Source of the DNA: Erpobdella octoculata
Lineage: Eukaryota; Annelida; Clitellata; Hirudinida; Erpobdellidae
NCBI GenBank assembly: GCA_963978895.1
Contig: OZ022238.1
Span: 43,319,269 to 43,383,268 of the forward strand
Length of the DNA stretch: 64,000 nt
Direction: 5' to 3'
The notes under the pieces were generated by a model, which was not told the DNA's origin, ran no database searches, and was given only the letters and a program-made list of their open reading frames with translations. The position numbers and the translations under genes are program-made. Numbering within the stretch: the first letter of the stretch is position 1; every line of letters begins with the position of its first letter. This document shows, piece after piece, positions 41,953 to 55,880 of this stretch.

Positions 41953-44900
41953 TATTGTAGTCCTGAAGGGTTGAGAATTGGCTCAAAACAAGTGCAATTA
42001 CAAATTACCTCCGGGAGAATGAGTGACATCATAATTGTAATTTTATATAACAATTCAACTTAGTTTAGACGAAAAAATGAAGCAAAAATAATACTGTCAG
42101 TAGAAAGGAATAAAAAGAAATACATAAAATAAGTTAGAGAGAGACAGAAAGATACAAATTCTTTGGCTGAAAGTGGACAGAGAAGTTTACGCCGCGTCAA
42201 GCCGCCTCATGAAAAGTCTTGAGAGAAGAACAGCCTGTCAAAGAGTGCTCGAAACCTTGACGACTGTCCGTAATAAATGGTAATCCTCAAATACCCAGAC
42301 CTCTGCAAACTGGATGTGAGCTTGTGTCTGTGCCGCTGTGTGTTTGTTTGTGTCTGTGTGTGGCTTGTTGTTTGTGCGTGTATGTGCCTTGTTATTTGTC
42401 TGTGTGTGACTTGCTGTTTGTGTGTGTGTTTTTTCGGAAAGTAATTTAGAGATAACGTCCTCAGAGAGAGAGAAAAGTTTCAGGAAAAGAGAGAAAAAAA
42501 GCAAGATAAACAAGTTTTTAAAAAAGATGAAAATAATAAATAAGAAACAAAATAGACAGAGATAGAAAGAGACAAACAGAGTGAGAGAGAGAGAGAGAGA
42601 AAGAAAAAGAAAGGGAAAGAAAGAGAGAAATAGAGAAAAAGAAAAAAAGAGAGAAAGAGGAGATTTAAAACGAAAAAATTACAACAGAAGTGGTGTTGTC
42701 TTACAATTAATAAAGTATTATGGACCAGAATATCTGTACACATGATCGTTTTTAATTCATTAGTGTTGCTGTTTTTCTTGAAAATTACGTTCTTTTGTTA
42801 TATTAAATGCTTTTATTTAACTTCACCAGTCTCTCTGTTTGTTTGTTTGTTTGTTTGTCTGTGGTGATCAAACCTTAGAAACAAAAATTCACCCACTTTT
42901 CGACCACCTAGAGCTCTACAACTTTCAGGAAAGCTTTATTCTGGATGACAATACGTGAATTGATTGTTTCCCACATGAATTAGACCTTAAATCAATTAAA
43001 ATTAATCAAAGTTGTCGTTTAGGGTTAGGGTTAGATAACTAATCCATATATCGAGTTAAATTTATGAATTTTGATTTAATATAAAAGAAATAAACAATGT
43101 ACAAGATTGAGCGTAACGGTTGTTTAAGATTCAAAAATTTTAGTTCGTTGACTCAGATAAAGAGGCAAATAAAAGCATTTTTTTAAAATTATTTTTTTAT
43201 CTTTACTTGTTCACATTATGTGACAATTGTAAAAATACTAGAGATAGCCGTCAAAATTGAAGGGTTTTTTAAATATCTAAATATATCCTTTACGGTTACA
43301 GCGCCACCTAACAGCGTTACGCAAAGTTACAACATACATGCATTCATGCATACATGCATACAAGCAACGGAAATTATGTATATTGATGATGATATATTTA
43401 TAATTATATAAATATATATGATATATAATATTTGTATATATATATATATATATATATTAATTAAAACAAATCCCTTGTAGTCAAGGCGATTATGAAGGTC
43501 ATAACTTCTAATAAGATTTTTAATAACAAAAGTTCTTGCTTCGTTTTTTCTTCAAGAGGAGAATTGAAAGTACAATCTGTCACTCCAGCCTGCATACGGT
43601 GAAGCATTCTCAAGCCTGGAAAAGTAGGAGGAATCACACAAAAACCAAATGAAATTATAATCTGCCACAGAAAGAATGTTGGTATTTCCTACCAACTGCT
43701 GCTTTTTAATGTCAAAACTCTACGTGTGTAAGAAACTTTAAAATATCTAAAAAAAACCTCAGAAAGCAATCTGAGTGATGTTCTTATTAGAGATGACAAA
43801 TTGTAGGACGACACGAATGATGCATGCGAACGGCCTCCTTCAAAACTTCTCTGCTGATGAATTTCTTTGCAAGGATCTTTTGTCTTCGTTTGCCAGCTCC
43901 TCTCGATGTATTAATTTTCCAATAACGAAGCTTTCCTTGTACACACAGGACAAATTCCTTCTTCTTTGGCCTATTTTTCTTTATACATATCCTCGTTATC
44001 CATTTTTCACCTATCTTTAATTTTTCTTTAAGCCACCCACGCCTTGCTTATTTATGGAGACAAATCTATGATTAGAAAAGTCACTTTTAACTCTTTTTTA
44101 CGTATGAGATGCAATTTTATCATAGGGTCATCGTCTTTTTTTTCTTAATTTAACATTTTTAAACAATTCTCTGTGTTTTCCAATTGAAACCAGCAACAAA
44201 CAGCAACTGAGCTTTTAAATAAAAACAGTTTTCAATAGTTTTTTTTACTCAAATTAAACACATAGGTAACTGTTTCAAGGAAGCGATAACAGTTTGAAGC
44301 TGTCGAAAGGAGAAGAAGAAGAGAACATCATCGAGGAGATGAACTGCCACTTTTAAGAACTTCCTACCACCTGGTAATTTACCGCTCAGCCACTGCTTGG
44401 CACTTCACTTTCCGCTGAACGGTGGCGAACAATAAAAGGACCATAACGACTGCCAGTCTGAGCCCTTTGAAAGCTTTTAATGAAAGGAAATTATTCTCTT
44501 TGCTTCAAATCCACCCAGTAATCCTGTTTATTCAATCTCTCCTGCTCTCTTTCTTTCTTATATTTATGTGTAAAATATTACCGTCCAATCAACCTGGTGT
44601 GCTTTAGCCTAGATCTTTTTTATAAGAAGATATTAATATCGAGGTTTATTAGGTAATGAAAATGCATAAGGTAGCTAAACTATTATTCATTATATGAACA
44701 GACCTCTACAGTCTCCTCATTGAACGACCAGCCTTCATTTTTCCCGAACAAATAAAAAAATCATCTTCAACGTCATTCATCGCGTCACTTTACATCTTCT
44801 GAATTATTATTATATTGATCTATGTTAATTCAATATTCATACTTTGCAACTTCTGAGCTCAATTATCGCTCGTCTTTCTAATTCGACAAGCGTCCACTTC

Positions 44901-45074
44901 AATTATAACTCCCATCTCCTCGCAGCTCCTCTGCGGACACATTTTGTTGAGAGTTATTGCGTCTTGTGACGCCATGCATATCTGTGCAATTTGCGATGTC
45001 CACTTATAAATATTCATTTAAGAATTTGTATAGCGCCCAGTTTTGTGATCGGGATTTCGTATAAAAATTTTTTT
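41481..45074. other. Gene-free stretch
   Basis: Short (TA)n at 41915-41957 and 43436-43457, a CACA/GTGT-rich tract at 42320-42430, a GA-rich tract at 42570-42660, and a diverged TCTG-family end with GTTT units at 42810-42860. No coding or RNA gene supported. Confidence 0.4.
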
Positions 45075-45674
<600 letters not shown>

Positions 45675-46300
45675 ATTCAAATAAACATATAAACTTATTT
45701 GCTTTCATAATTGGGAAAGGTTCCTTTTTCTGTAACTCGATATAATTTTGATTCCACTGTATCGATTTTAATGAACTTTTGACATACTTATTATCTATTC
45801 ACTTATCTATTCAGTTATCTATTCACTTATCTATTCAGTTTTTGTGCTAATTTCAAAACATTTTTTTTAGATTTAGACGTTTGTTTGTTTGTTTTTCCTG
45901 CCGTCCGGCAGATTTCGATGTTAGTTAACAAATAAATAGATAAATAATAAAGTAAACAAATCAACGTTCATCATTTTTGACGAATTTATTTTATTGCTGT
46001 TATTGCATGAAAAAACCGGTCCTTATTCATTTTTGACCGGTTAACGCTTATAACGTTATAATTACTTTATTTTAGCTTTTAATTTTGTTCGTTGAAGATC
46101 GTTTATTCCAATTAAATGTCTGTCGTTTAATTTTCTCTTTGACATTTATTTATCAATTTATTCAGTCATATATTCATAAATTCATTTATTTGTTCGCCAT
46201 TCAATCCGCTTATTCATCCATCTTCTCAATTCAAAATTCAAAGTATACATCCATGCATTCATTCATGCATCAATACATTCATCCATTCATCCATGCATTC
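45675..46300. other. AT-rich stretch up to the assembly gap
   Basis: CTTATCTATTCA repeats four times at 45785-45840. An ATTC/ATCC-rich tract grows from about 46140 and runs into the gap. Confidence 0.6.
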
Positions 46301-46500
46301 NNNNNNNNNNNNNNNNNNNNNNNNNNNNNNNNNNNNNNNNNNNNNNNNNNNNNNNNNNNNNNNNNNNNNNNNNNNNNNNNNNNNNNNNNNNNNNNNNNNN
46401 NNNNNNNNNNNNNNNNNNNNNNNNNNNNNNNNNNNNNNNNNNNNNNNNNNNNNNNNNNNNNNNNNNNNNNNNNNNNNNNNNNNNNNNNNNNNNNNNNNNN
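46301..46500. other. Assembly gap (200 N)
   Basis: Exactly 200 N, a conventional size, so the real length is unknown. The left side is CATTCATCCAT-rich and the right side is a 27-bp repeat, so the missing DNA is probably tandem repeat. Confidence 0.99.
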
Positions 46501-46600
46501 AAACAATGAAATAATACAACTATATATAAACAATGAAATAATACAACTATATATAAAAAATGAAATAATACAACTATATATAAACAATGCAATAATACAA
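46501..46600. repeat. 27-bp minisatellite, about 3.7 units
   Basis: Units AAACAATGAAATAATACAAC plus TATATAT, cut off by the gap on the left. Confidence 0.95.
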
Positions 46601-46667
46601 CAACTGTTTGTACTTCCAAACGCCATTTTAATGTCTAAAAAAATTAATGTAAAACTATTTAAAAGAA

Positions 46668-47024
46668 TAATTACACACTTACTTAACTTGACTTTTCTGT
46701 CTGTCAGTCTGTCTGTCGGTCTGTCTGTCGGTCTGTCAGTCTGTCTGTCGTCAAATTTTGCAATCGATTTTAAGCTAACTTCCCGATGAGCTAGAGACTT
46801 AAAAATGTAAACATACCTCCGAACTGATTAACAATGCATTCTATCAAATTTTTGGATCGATTGGACTAAATTTAATGAAATAATTATTTGTGATATTTTC
46901 GTCGAACTATTTATTGTCTATGCTAATATGCTCGTTATTTATGTAACAGAATGTGGCCTACACAATCGATTATATAAAAGTGTGTTTTTTAAAAACTTTG
47001 TTTTTGATTCACTTGTTTTTTACA
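46668..47024 (+). mobile_element. TCTG-bearing dispersed element, copy 2
   Basis: Same orientation as copy 1 at 18370. The 275 bp after the TCTG tract are nearly identical (for example CATACCTCCGAACTGATTAA and TGTGGCCTACACAATCGATT). The tract here is about 70 bp against about 560 bp in copy 1. Confidence 0.75.
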
Positions 47025-47177
47025 TTGAATTAAGCAAATAAAAGTGAATTAAATACGAAATGCTCAAAATGACCACCACGTCATCATATTTGACAACGCC
47101 GACTCCATCCTTAACGTGGAAAAAACTTTTTTTTTTGCTTAAAAACGCCTATTTTGTTTTTTGAAGAAAATAATGAA

Positions 47178-47585
47178 CGCATATAATTCATTCATTAATA
47201 AATGCATATAATTCATTCATTAATAAATGCATACAGTTTATTTATTAATAAATGCATATAATTCATTCATTAATAAATGCATATAATTCATTCATTAATA
47301 AATGCATATAATTCATTCATTAATAAATGCATATAATTCATTCATTAATAAATGCATATAATTCATTCATTAATAAATGCATATAATTCATTCATTAATA
47401 AATGCATATAATTCATTCATTAATAAATGCATATAATTCATTCATAAATAAATGCATACAGTTTATTTATTAATAAATGCATATAATTCATTCATTAATA
47501 AATGCATTTAATTCATTCATTAATAAATGCATATAATTCATTCATTAATAAATGCATATAATTCATTCATTAATAAATGCATAAT
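47178..47585. repeat. 25-bp minisatellite, about 16 units
   Basis: Units TGCATATAATTCATTCATTA plus ATAAA. A variant with CAGTTTATTTATTAATAAA occurs twice (near 47233 and 47458), 225 bp (nine units) apart, suggesting a block duplication. Confidence 0.95.
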
Positions 47586-48439
47586 TCCTGTAATAGTGAA
47601 TGCATAAGACAATCAATAATGAATGCCTAATTCGTTTATTAAATCGCAATGTTGTGAGATTAGCATCACTTACCACAAAACGCATATTTGTTGTTGTCTG
47701 TGTTGTGTTGTATTTTTGTGTTTTTTGTTGTAACTTGTGTTGTGTTTTGTGGTTTTTTCATAGTTTATGTTGTTTGTTTTGTGCTGCTTGTCAGTAGCTT
47801 GTGTTGCTTGTTGAAGCTTGTGTTGCCCTGAATCTTGATTGTTGTAAGTATTGTTTTTTTGTATTTTTCATTGTTGAAAGTGATGTGCTCTTTTGCTTGT
47901 TTTATTGGTACATTGATAATTTAGTTTGTAGTGTCTGTTGGTGTGTTGTTGTGATGTGTGTTTATTGATGAGTAAGTTACAGCAAATTGTAAGTTAGTTG
48001 TGTTGTTGTATGCGTTGCTTTATGTTTGTGTACGTGTAGTATTTTTGTACGTGATGTTGTACTTGCTGTAATGTTCGTTTTTGTGTTGTAGGCGTTGTGT
48101 TATTGTGTATGTTGTGTTGATGTAGGTGTCGTTTAAAGTGTTGTTCTGATATTGGTGTTGTTGTATGTGTTAAATTGTTGTATACATTGTATGTTATGTT
48201 GCTGTAGAATGCTTCGAAAATAAAATACAAACGCTATCTTCTCCGGTATTTATTTCAATTAATTTTAATTGGTGACATTTTTCTTGTCGTCTAAAAAAGT
48301 AACATTTGATTAAATTATAAATAATTATTTTCTTAGCCATCAACGGTCTTTATAAACGTGGTCTTTGGTTATTTTTTAAGAAAAAAACACGTTAGAAGGA
48401 AAAAACAAGTGAAAGTTAAATTAAAAAATTAAAGACGCT
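47586..48439. other. GTTGT-rich gene-free stretch
   Basis: 47690-48200 is strongly T/G-rich (TTGTGTTG-like words) with no clear unit. No coding evidence. Confidence 0.5.
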
Positions 48440-49432
48440 TTTAAGCTTGCTGAAAAATTTTTATAGCGACATCGTATTGTAAAAATATTACTCAGGTGAA
48501 TAGTAAACAAGACATGTTTGTTTATGGCGATGAAACTTTTTGTCGTCATTATCATTTGCTTTTTTAATTTATTTTTTAATAATTTTGCTTCTTAAATTTT
48601 ATTTTGTTCAATAAAACTATGATTTTTTTAGTAGGTGAATTTTATAATGATCTTCCAAGCTTCAAAACGTCCGCAGACATCCCATGAACATCCGGACAAG
48701 TGAAAGTTAATAAAAGCATATAAAACAATAAAACCGTAAAAAACTTTGTTTGGCATAATATTTTTGATGATGAGTAAGTCTTAAAATTATGAAAAGTTTG
48801 ATCACAGTCTTCTAAGAACTTAATATGTAAAGTATGTGAAGATTGAAAATTTACGAAACTTTCGAATCAATATGGAATAAACAAATATATTATTAAAAAA
48901 TTTGAAATTTGAAATTTAAATGTCGCATTTTTTAGATAAACTAAAAATTCAAAGTGTGTTTCTCTACATAAAATTTTGAATTTAATTTTTTTAATGTTTA
49001 AATTGCTTTCATTTTAAAATTCACTCAAAATGTTGTCCAATCAATCTGAAAATTTAATAGAATGTGAAATCCTCTGCAACAAATAAACTCACTAAATTTC
49101 AACTCGATTGTGAAGATTGAAAATAGGAGCTATTTTCAAATCAATATGGAATAAATACATTTTTTAGTAATAGTTTTCAAATTAAAAATTTAATTATCGT
49201 ATTCTTTAAGAAAACTAAAAATGGATGGTTTGTTTCTCTACATAAAAGTTTGTCCAATCAATCTGAAAATTTTATATAATGGAAAGTCCGCAGCAACAAA
49301 TAAACCCACGAAATTTCATCTTGAATGGATAACGCGAAGTTGGTTTTTTTAAGTGGTAAAGAGTCCCAACGTATGACTCAAACAAGCAAGCAAGCAAACA
49401 AGCAAACACTGTGAAGTTAATATAAAAGATTT
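48440..49432 (-). mobile_element. GCTT-bearing dispersed element, copy 4 (longest)
   Basis: On the minus strand it starts A|TCTTTTATATTAACTTCAC, then GTGTTTGCTTG with GCTT units, then AGTCATACG, and two internal units of about 230 bp (TTGTCCAATCAATCTGAAAA on the plus strand, near 49031 and 49252). It is inverted relative to 10936. The far end (GTCCGCAGACATCCCATG) matches 29995 and 56775. The class is unproven; the A|TC start and internal tandem units recall the Helitrons here. Confidence 0.55.
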
Positions 49433-49766
49433 AAGAAGAGAGAGGCAGAAGGAATGTTTTGAAGATATTTTAATATGAAAGTAATTTTATGTAAGTACAT
49501 GAGGAAACGATAAAAGATTGCTGACTCTTTTATTCCAGAAGAAAATTTAAAGCATCTTTTGGTGTTTCAAAGTTTTTATTTTATTTAGTTTTTGTTTCTT
49601 TTTTAATTTCAATAATTAAACTAAATTGAAAAAAATTTAGCAAGATCAAAAACGTTTTTAGAATATCGACAAAAAAAATCTTCGGAGCAAATTTAATCAT
49701 AACAAGTATAAGATGTTATTATAAAAATTATTACTGCTTAACGGTAGAAGATGTGCATGTCTGCGT

Positions 49767-50001
49767 ATGTGTATGTGTACGTGTACGTGTACGTGTACGT
49801 GTATGTGTACGTGTACGTGTACGTGTACGTGTACGTGTACGTGTACGTGTACGTGTACGTGTACGTGTACGTGTACGTGTACGTGTACGTGTACGTGTAC
49901 GTGTACGTGTACGTGTACGTGTACGTGTACGTGTACGTGTACGTGTACGTGTACGTGTACGTGTACGTGTACGTGTACGTGTACGTGTACGTGTACGTGT
50001 A

Positions 50002-50092
<91 letters not shown>

Positions 50093-50130
50093 GTGTGTGT
50101 ATGTGTATTTGTGTGTACGTGTATGTGTAT
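49767..50130. repeat. (GTGTAC)n-(GTGTAT)n hexanucleotide array
   Basis: About 38 GTGTAC units, then about 17 GTGTAT units from near 50000. Strict purine-pyrimidine alternation across about 330 bp makes it a strong Z-DNA candidate. Confidence 0.97.
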
Positions 50131-50401
50131 GTTTGTCCCTGATCGACTACGTTTGTGGTCATAGCATGTGTGTACTGTGATCTTGTAACGGACTTAGCTG
50201 CACGTTGTGTGTGTGTGTGTGTGGTATTTAAAAATGCCTTCGCAGAAATTCGGTGGACTCATTTGCTACTGTGAGGGTGACGTGCTCTTCTGTGTCACAA
50301 CGAAACTCACGTTATCACTTTGTAGTTTATTTAAGCTATTTAATTCTAAAAATTAATTGTTTATTAAATTTAAAGTTAAATTTCAAATAAGCATAAAAGC
50401 G

Positions 50402-50459
50402 ATGACTGCTAAGTTCACTGCTTCCACGTTTCTCTGGATGGCATCAATCCTCATTACAG
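50402..50459 (+). CDS. First coding exon with signal peptide, orphan in this window
   Basis: ATG at 50402 opens MTAKFTASTFLWMASILIT, a short basic start then a hydrophobic core, ending in phase 1 at ACAG|GTGAGT, a near-consensus donor. This is the size, content and phase of exons that encode signal peptides. Joined to a phase-1 acceptor such as that at 9044 it would read ITGSQSKEVCQW, a plausible cleavage region before the SUEL domain. No partner exon was found between here and the window end, so it belongs either to a neighbouring gene or paralogue beyond 64000, or to a misplaced part of the lectin-domain gene. Confidence 0.5.
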
Positions 50460-50777
<318 letters not shown>

Positions 50778-51294
50778 TTCATGGTTTGTTTTAAATGTTC
50801 AATATGAAACAAATGCTCACAATAATGAAAAAGAAAGTTTTTTCACAAAAACCATTTCAGTCATTAATAGAAAAAATAATAATAATATTTCAGAGAAATA
50901 AACGTTATTAATAAAAAAAATAACTGTTTCCGCCTCGTCCCCCCTGGGGTGGTATTTGTTTCATTCACGATTGTGAAGCTTCTCCTCCTTCTCCTCTTCT
51001 TGAAAGAAGAAAAATCTGAATTATTTTACGGTGGTCCCCCTCCCTGGGGGATCGTTCGTCACGACCCCGTGACTTGTGTCACATCTCGAGTGTAATGTCA
51101 TAGTTTGTCACGAAAGTATTTCTCTCTTTTTTTTCTTTTTTTTTGCTGTAAAGTTAATATTTAATATTTAAAGAGGAAGGAACGGTTGTTCATCTCTGTT
51201 GCAGTGCCACTTTGTTGGGGAGCATCTTAAGGGGCTTCAGAGTGCATGACTGATGACGTTTTAGTATGATTTAACTTCTTCTGGAGGGCATTTA

Positions 51295-51560
51295 GCGATG
51301 GAAAGGAAGAGAAAGAGAGAGAGAGAGGGGGAGAGGAAGAGAGAAAAAAAGAAAGAGAGGTGTAGAGGAAGGGAGAGGGGCGGAGACAGAAATGGAGAGG
51401 GGAAGAGAGAGAAATTGCTGGAGAAAGAGAAAGAGAAATAGAAAAAGAGATTGGTGGACAGAAAGCAAAAAAGATTAAAATGGAATGGGGTGATAAAGGA
51501 AAATCAGAAAATGAGCGATAGTGAGAGAGAGAATGGAAAAGGAGCTGACAGATAGATAAA
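51295..51560. repeat. GA-rich purine tract
   Basis: Imperfect GAGAGA/GGAAAG sequence over about 265 bp. Confidence 0.8.
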
Positions 51561-51899
51561 AAGTGGATATAGGAAAGGAAAGAGAATATGGATGTATGGA
51601 AAGACAGGAGTAACTGTCGGGTTTGGTAATAACTTATGAGGAGACCCTAGCAGCAGTCCCTGATAGGAAATGAAGCCCGCAGAAGTAATAAAAGAATGCG
51701 TTGCATAATTCATTGGCATCTTCTCAATCGCTTGCCTATCAAACGCAAACGCCTTGCCTTGTTACGCTGGCTATTAATTTTGTCAACGCTGATGAAGTTA
51801 CGATTAACAAAAATTTCTGCAAAAGTATTTTGTATTTTATTTGTTTTTTTTTAATTTATTTGATTAGATTTCAAGTAAATCTCTTAATCAAGTAACTAG

Positions 51900-52210
51900 G
51901 TAACATATAAGTATGTTGTCTCGTTACATGTAACTATGCTGTCCAGTTACATGTAACTATGCTGTCCGGTTACATGTAACTATGTTATTAATTTATACGT
52001 AACTATGTTATTAATTTATATGTTACTATTTTATTAATTTATACGTAACTATGTTATTAATTTATATGTAACTATGTTATTAATTTATATGTGTCTGATT
52101 ATATGTAACAATGTGTCTGATTATATGTAACAATATGTCAGATTACATGTAACTCTGCTGTCAGGTTACATGTAACTCTGCTGTCAGGTTACATGTAACT
52201 CTGCTGCATG
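51900..52210. repeat. Degenerate 23-25-bp TACATGTAACTATG minisatellite
   Basis: About 13 units such as TTACATGTAACTATGCTGTC, changing midway to TTATACGTAACTATGTTATT and back to CTCTGCTGTCAGG forms. Confidence 0.9.
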
Positions 52211-52373
52211 ACTACATATCCTTTAATCGTTAATGCCTGAAAGGTCTTAAAACAATTTGCGTAATAAACGAAAATCTATTCAACAACTTGAGACGTGAGC
52301 TGTCAATTAGAGAAGAAAGTCATGCATTATTTATTTCTATTCAATTTTTTTTCGTACTTTAGTATTTTTACTG

Positions 52374-52513
<140 letters not shown>

Positions 52514-53264
52514 TAAAAAAAGATAAAATGTTTAAAATTACTTTCACTTCTAAACAAACTAATAAGCCTAATTTAAAAATAAATCTTGATAATGAGAAAG
52601 AAATAAATAAATAAAAAATGCTTTCAAATGCCTCCCGGGTAGATTCGGTCATCGCTTTATAATCATGCATCACTTACTTTTTGTCTGACTGATACAAGAC
52701 ATGATTTATGGAAGCGTTTTCGTCATAATTCTTATTCCACGCCGACCAGCGATTGCGATTACGTCCGATCTTTCTCGGCCAAGAAAAGAAATTTGGAAAA
52801 GATTGTAAAATTCGACGTCAAAGCGAGTCGAATCTAATTAGGTTCGTACAAGTCTGTATTGGATAATAATTATGAATTCATCCTATTATATACCTACAGT
52901 TCATCGGTTGGATGATTGGATTAAAGCCGAATGTGTATTTCTACACTGCTTTCTGGTGTTTCAAAGGTAATCAATCTTTCGTAGAACTTACACGGAATAA
53001 GTCTATTCCATCACTTACCATCCATGTCATCCATTCGAGTTGAATGGCGTTATGTTATAAAACTACATTTGCAGAATGTATTTGTATGATGGTGGCTGTG
53101 TTGCCATGCTGGTATGTTTGTTTATGTTCGTGTGAGTGTGTGTGTGTGTGGGCTTGTGTATTATGAGGCGACATTTTATGTTCATCGGTGTTTATGTTTC
53201 TTTTGTGCATTTAATTTGGTATGATTATATTATTCGTTGGCCTATATCTATGGAATTCAAAATA

Positions 53265-53350
53265 TAGACTCTATGCTATGTCTAGAAATCTATGCTATGT
53301 CTAGAAATCTATGCTATGTCTAGAAATATATGCTATGTCTAGAAATCTAT
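53265..53350. repeat. 19-bp minisatellite, about 4.5 units
   Basis: Units CTATGCTATGTCTAGAAAT. Confidence 0.93.
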
Positions 53351-53429
53351 GCTCTTTTTATAAATCATCACACAAAGCCTACTAACATCTTTAAAAGTAC
53401 TTTTAAAACAAGAAATTTTCATATTAAAA

Positions 53430-53545
53430 TAGAAAATGGTTGTTTGTATAAATATTTGTTTGTATAAATGGTTGTTTGTATAAATGGTTGCTTGTATAAA
53501 TGGTTGTCTGTATAAATGATTGTTTGTATAAATGGTTGTTTGTTT
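53430..53545. repeat. 16-bp minisatellite, about 7 units
   Basis: Units GGTTGTTTGTATAAAT with single-base variants. Confidence 0.93.
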
Positions 53546-53939
53546 ACAAGATATTGATTTTTGAAATGATTGACTGGTTCGCGAATGAAAACAATCACAT
53601 TTTCTTCACCAACTCTTCCTCCCCTTATACATTGAAATCTTTTCAATAACATAAACTATTTATTTCCTGTTATCTCCAGTTCAGTTTTTTATATATTTAT
53701 TTTTCTTATATTACCTGCTATAATTTTAAACAATAATAAATAAAATGTTTTGTAAAAAAATTCAAGCCAACGATAGTTGAGTCGGTCTTTCAACACTTCT
53801 TTGAACTTCTTTTTTTCACCTTTCTATCACAAGCGCCAGAAATGTTCTTGCTTAATCAAATTACTCAAATGCCGCTTTTATCTCATACTTTTTTACGGTC
53901 AAGCGATCTATCAAGTACGTGGAGGAGACGGGGAGAGAA

Positions 53940-53999
<60 letters not shown>

Positions 54000-54022
54000 A
54001 GAGGGAGAGAGAGAGAAAGAGA
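53940..54022. repeat. (GA)n tract
   Basis: About 80 bp of mostly GA. Confidence 0.95.
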
Positions 54023-54938
54023 AATATTAAGAAAAAGAAGAAAGTTACTTTTATTTATTAAATTGTTTTAAAATAAATGTCTTACCGAAAATATTTTTAA
54101 AACAAATATTATTTTTTAAAACAATAAAAATAATTATTTTTAGCTGAAAAATGTTTTATTAAAAAATAAAGAAATTGTGGCAGAACGTTGTAATGAAAGC
54201 TGGAGAAGTTTCGACACGTACAGACAGTCAATAATTCACATCCAAATAAAACTCAATCCAGCCATTGACCCGGTTACCATAGCAACATGAATGATGAATT
54301 TGTATCATAGTTATTCAACCTATATATTTTTTATTGATATTTTCCCATGAAAGTAAACAAAGAGTTGAAAAATTTCCAATTTATAAAAAATATATTGGCT
54401 AGTTAAACTTCTCCTTCACAGCGTTCCAATTGCTCCATCGTCCACGTAAAGGCTTTCAGATTATTTAGATTATTGGCTTAATTTTGTGGACACAACAACG
54501 TCTCTTTATCTCCATTTCTTTTGAGTAACTCGGAATAAGCGTATTTTCAATTGTGCTTTTAGCGTTTTCTTTGTTTTAATTTAATAAAATTAAACGTAAA
54601 TCGACAAAAATAAAAGGAAAAGAATGAAAAGAAAGACGAATGAACGCTTTCCGTGATAAATTAACATAAAATAAAGTTGCGTTCTTTCAGGACATTTTAT
54701 GGACGGAAAGTTAAAAAAAACCGAGTTAAGTTGCACGTCAGTGCATATGCACATATCTATAATTATATGCATCTGTTTGGTATAAATATATAAATATGAT
54801 ATTGGTTTATTTTAAAAAAAGGATCGAGTTAAATACATTGGAAATAATTCCTTGGGTTCAATAAGGTAAAGAGAGGCATTAATTGTTCACGGCACATTGG
54901 CTGCTTCCTGCATTATTGCTGTTCTTTTAAGCCGCATT

Positions 54939-54940
<2 letters not shown>
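54023..54940. other. AT-rich gene-free stretch
   Basis: No exon, RNA gene or element end recognised. Confidence 0.45.

Positions 54941-54992
<52 letters not shown>
54941..54992. repeat. (CT)n tract
   Basis: About 26 pure CT units. Confidence 0.97.
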
Positions 54993-54995
<3 letters not shown>

Positions 54996-55489
54996 GCTTG
55001 CCTCACTTCTTTTCATTTCTCAATAATTAATCACGTGGTTAAATGATTTTTTTATTTATTATAAATAATAATAAACTGATCGAAGGAACAAGAAGGAATT
55101 ATTTAGTATTAAATAATGTTTATACTAATAAACCTTTATTATTATATTTTACTATTTGTAAATTGATAGGTAACACGAGGTGGTGATGCGTAGATTTAAT
55201 GCACTTCGACTTCTAAAAACCTAAATTATCGCTCAACAACATCTGGAATTTAGAAAGAATGCAATTATTTTGAAATAATTCAATATTATAATAATAAAGG
55301 TTTTACTGATTATTTTGGAATTGAATATTTACTTGAATGAGAATAAATACATTGATGTGTTTGTTATATTCGCTGTTTAAAAGGGGAAGCATGTTGCAAC
55401 AGAGCTATTCATAACCCGGCAGCGATGATATCCGATATTCGATGCAGTCTCGATATTATTTTATAAACATATAACGGAAACTGTGGCGA

Positions 55490-55880
55490 GGCTGATGACG
55501 ATGACGATGAAAGTGTAGGTGATGATGATGATGAGGACGATGAATGTGGAGGTGATGATGATGATGATGATGACGATGAATGTGGAGGTAATGATGATGA
55601 TGATGATGAAGATGAAAGTGGAGGTGATGATGATGATGACGATGAATGTGGAGGTGATGATGATGATGAGGATGCAAGTGGAGGTGATGATGACGGTATA
55701 AGTGATGATGAGGCTGGTGACGATAAATATGAAACTGGTAATGATGATGATGATGTTGATGATGACAAAAAGTGTAAAGAGATGATAATGATGAAGGAGG
55801 TAGTGATGAATGATGATGACAAAAAGTGTAAAGAGATGATAATGATGAAGGAGGTAGTGATGATGATGATGATGATAAAT
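55490..55880. repeat. GAT-based higher-order repeat
   Basis: Blocks of (GAT)4-7 are closed by GAATGTGGAGGT or AAAGTGGAGGT, 27-39 bp per block, about six blocks. A 53-bp unit (GATGACAAAAAGTGTAAAGA onwards) is then duplicated at about 55761 and 55814. Confidence 0.9.

Noticed and set aside
43018..43036. TTTAGGGTTAGGGTTAG, telomere-like
   Set aside because: Only about two and a half units; too short for an interstitial telomere claim.
46085..46789. 234-aa frame spanning the N gap
   Set aside because: The frame exists only because N codons are read through.
47178..47585. Regular direct repeats as a CRISPR array
   Set aside because: 25-bp contiguous units with no spacers, in a eukaryotic setting; no cas genes.
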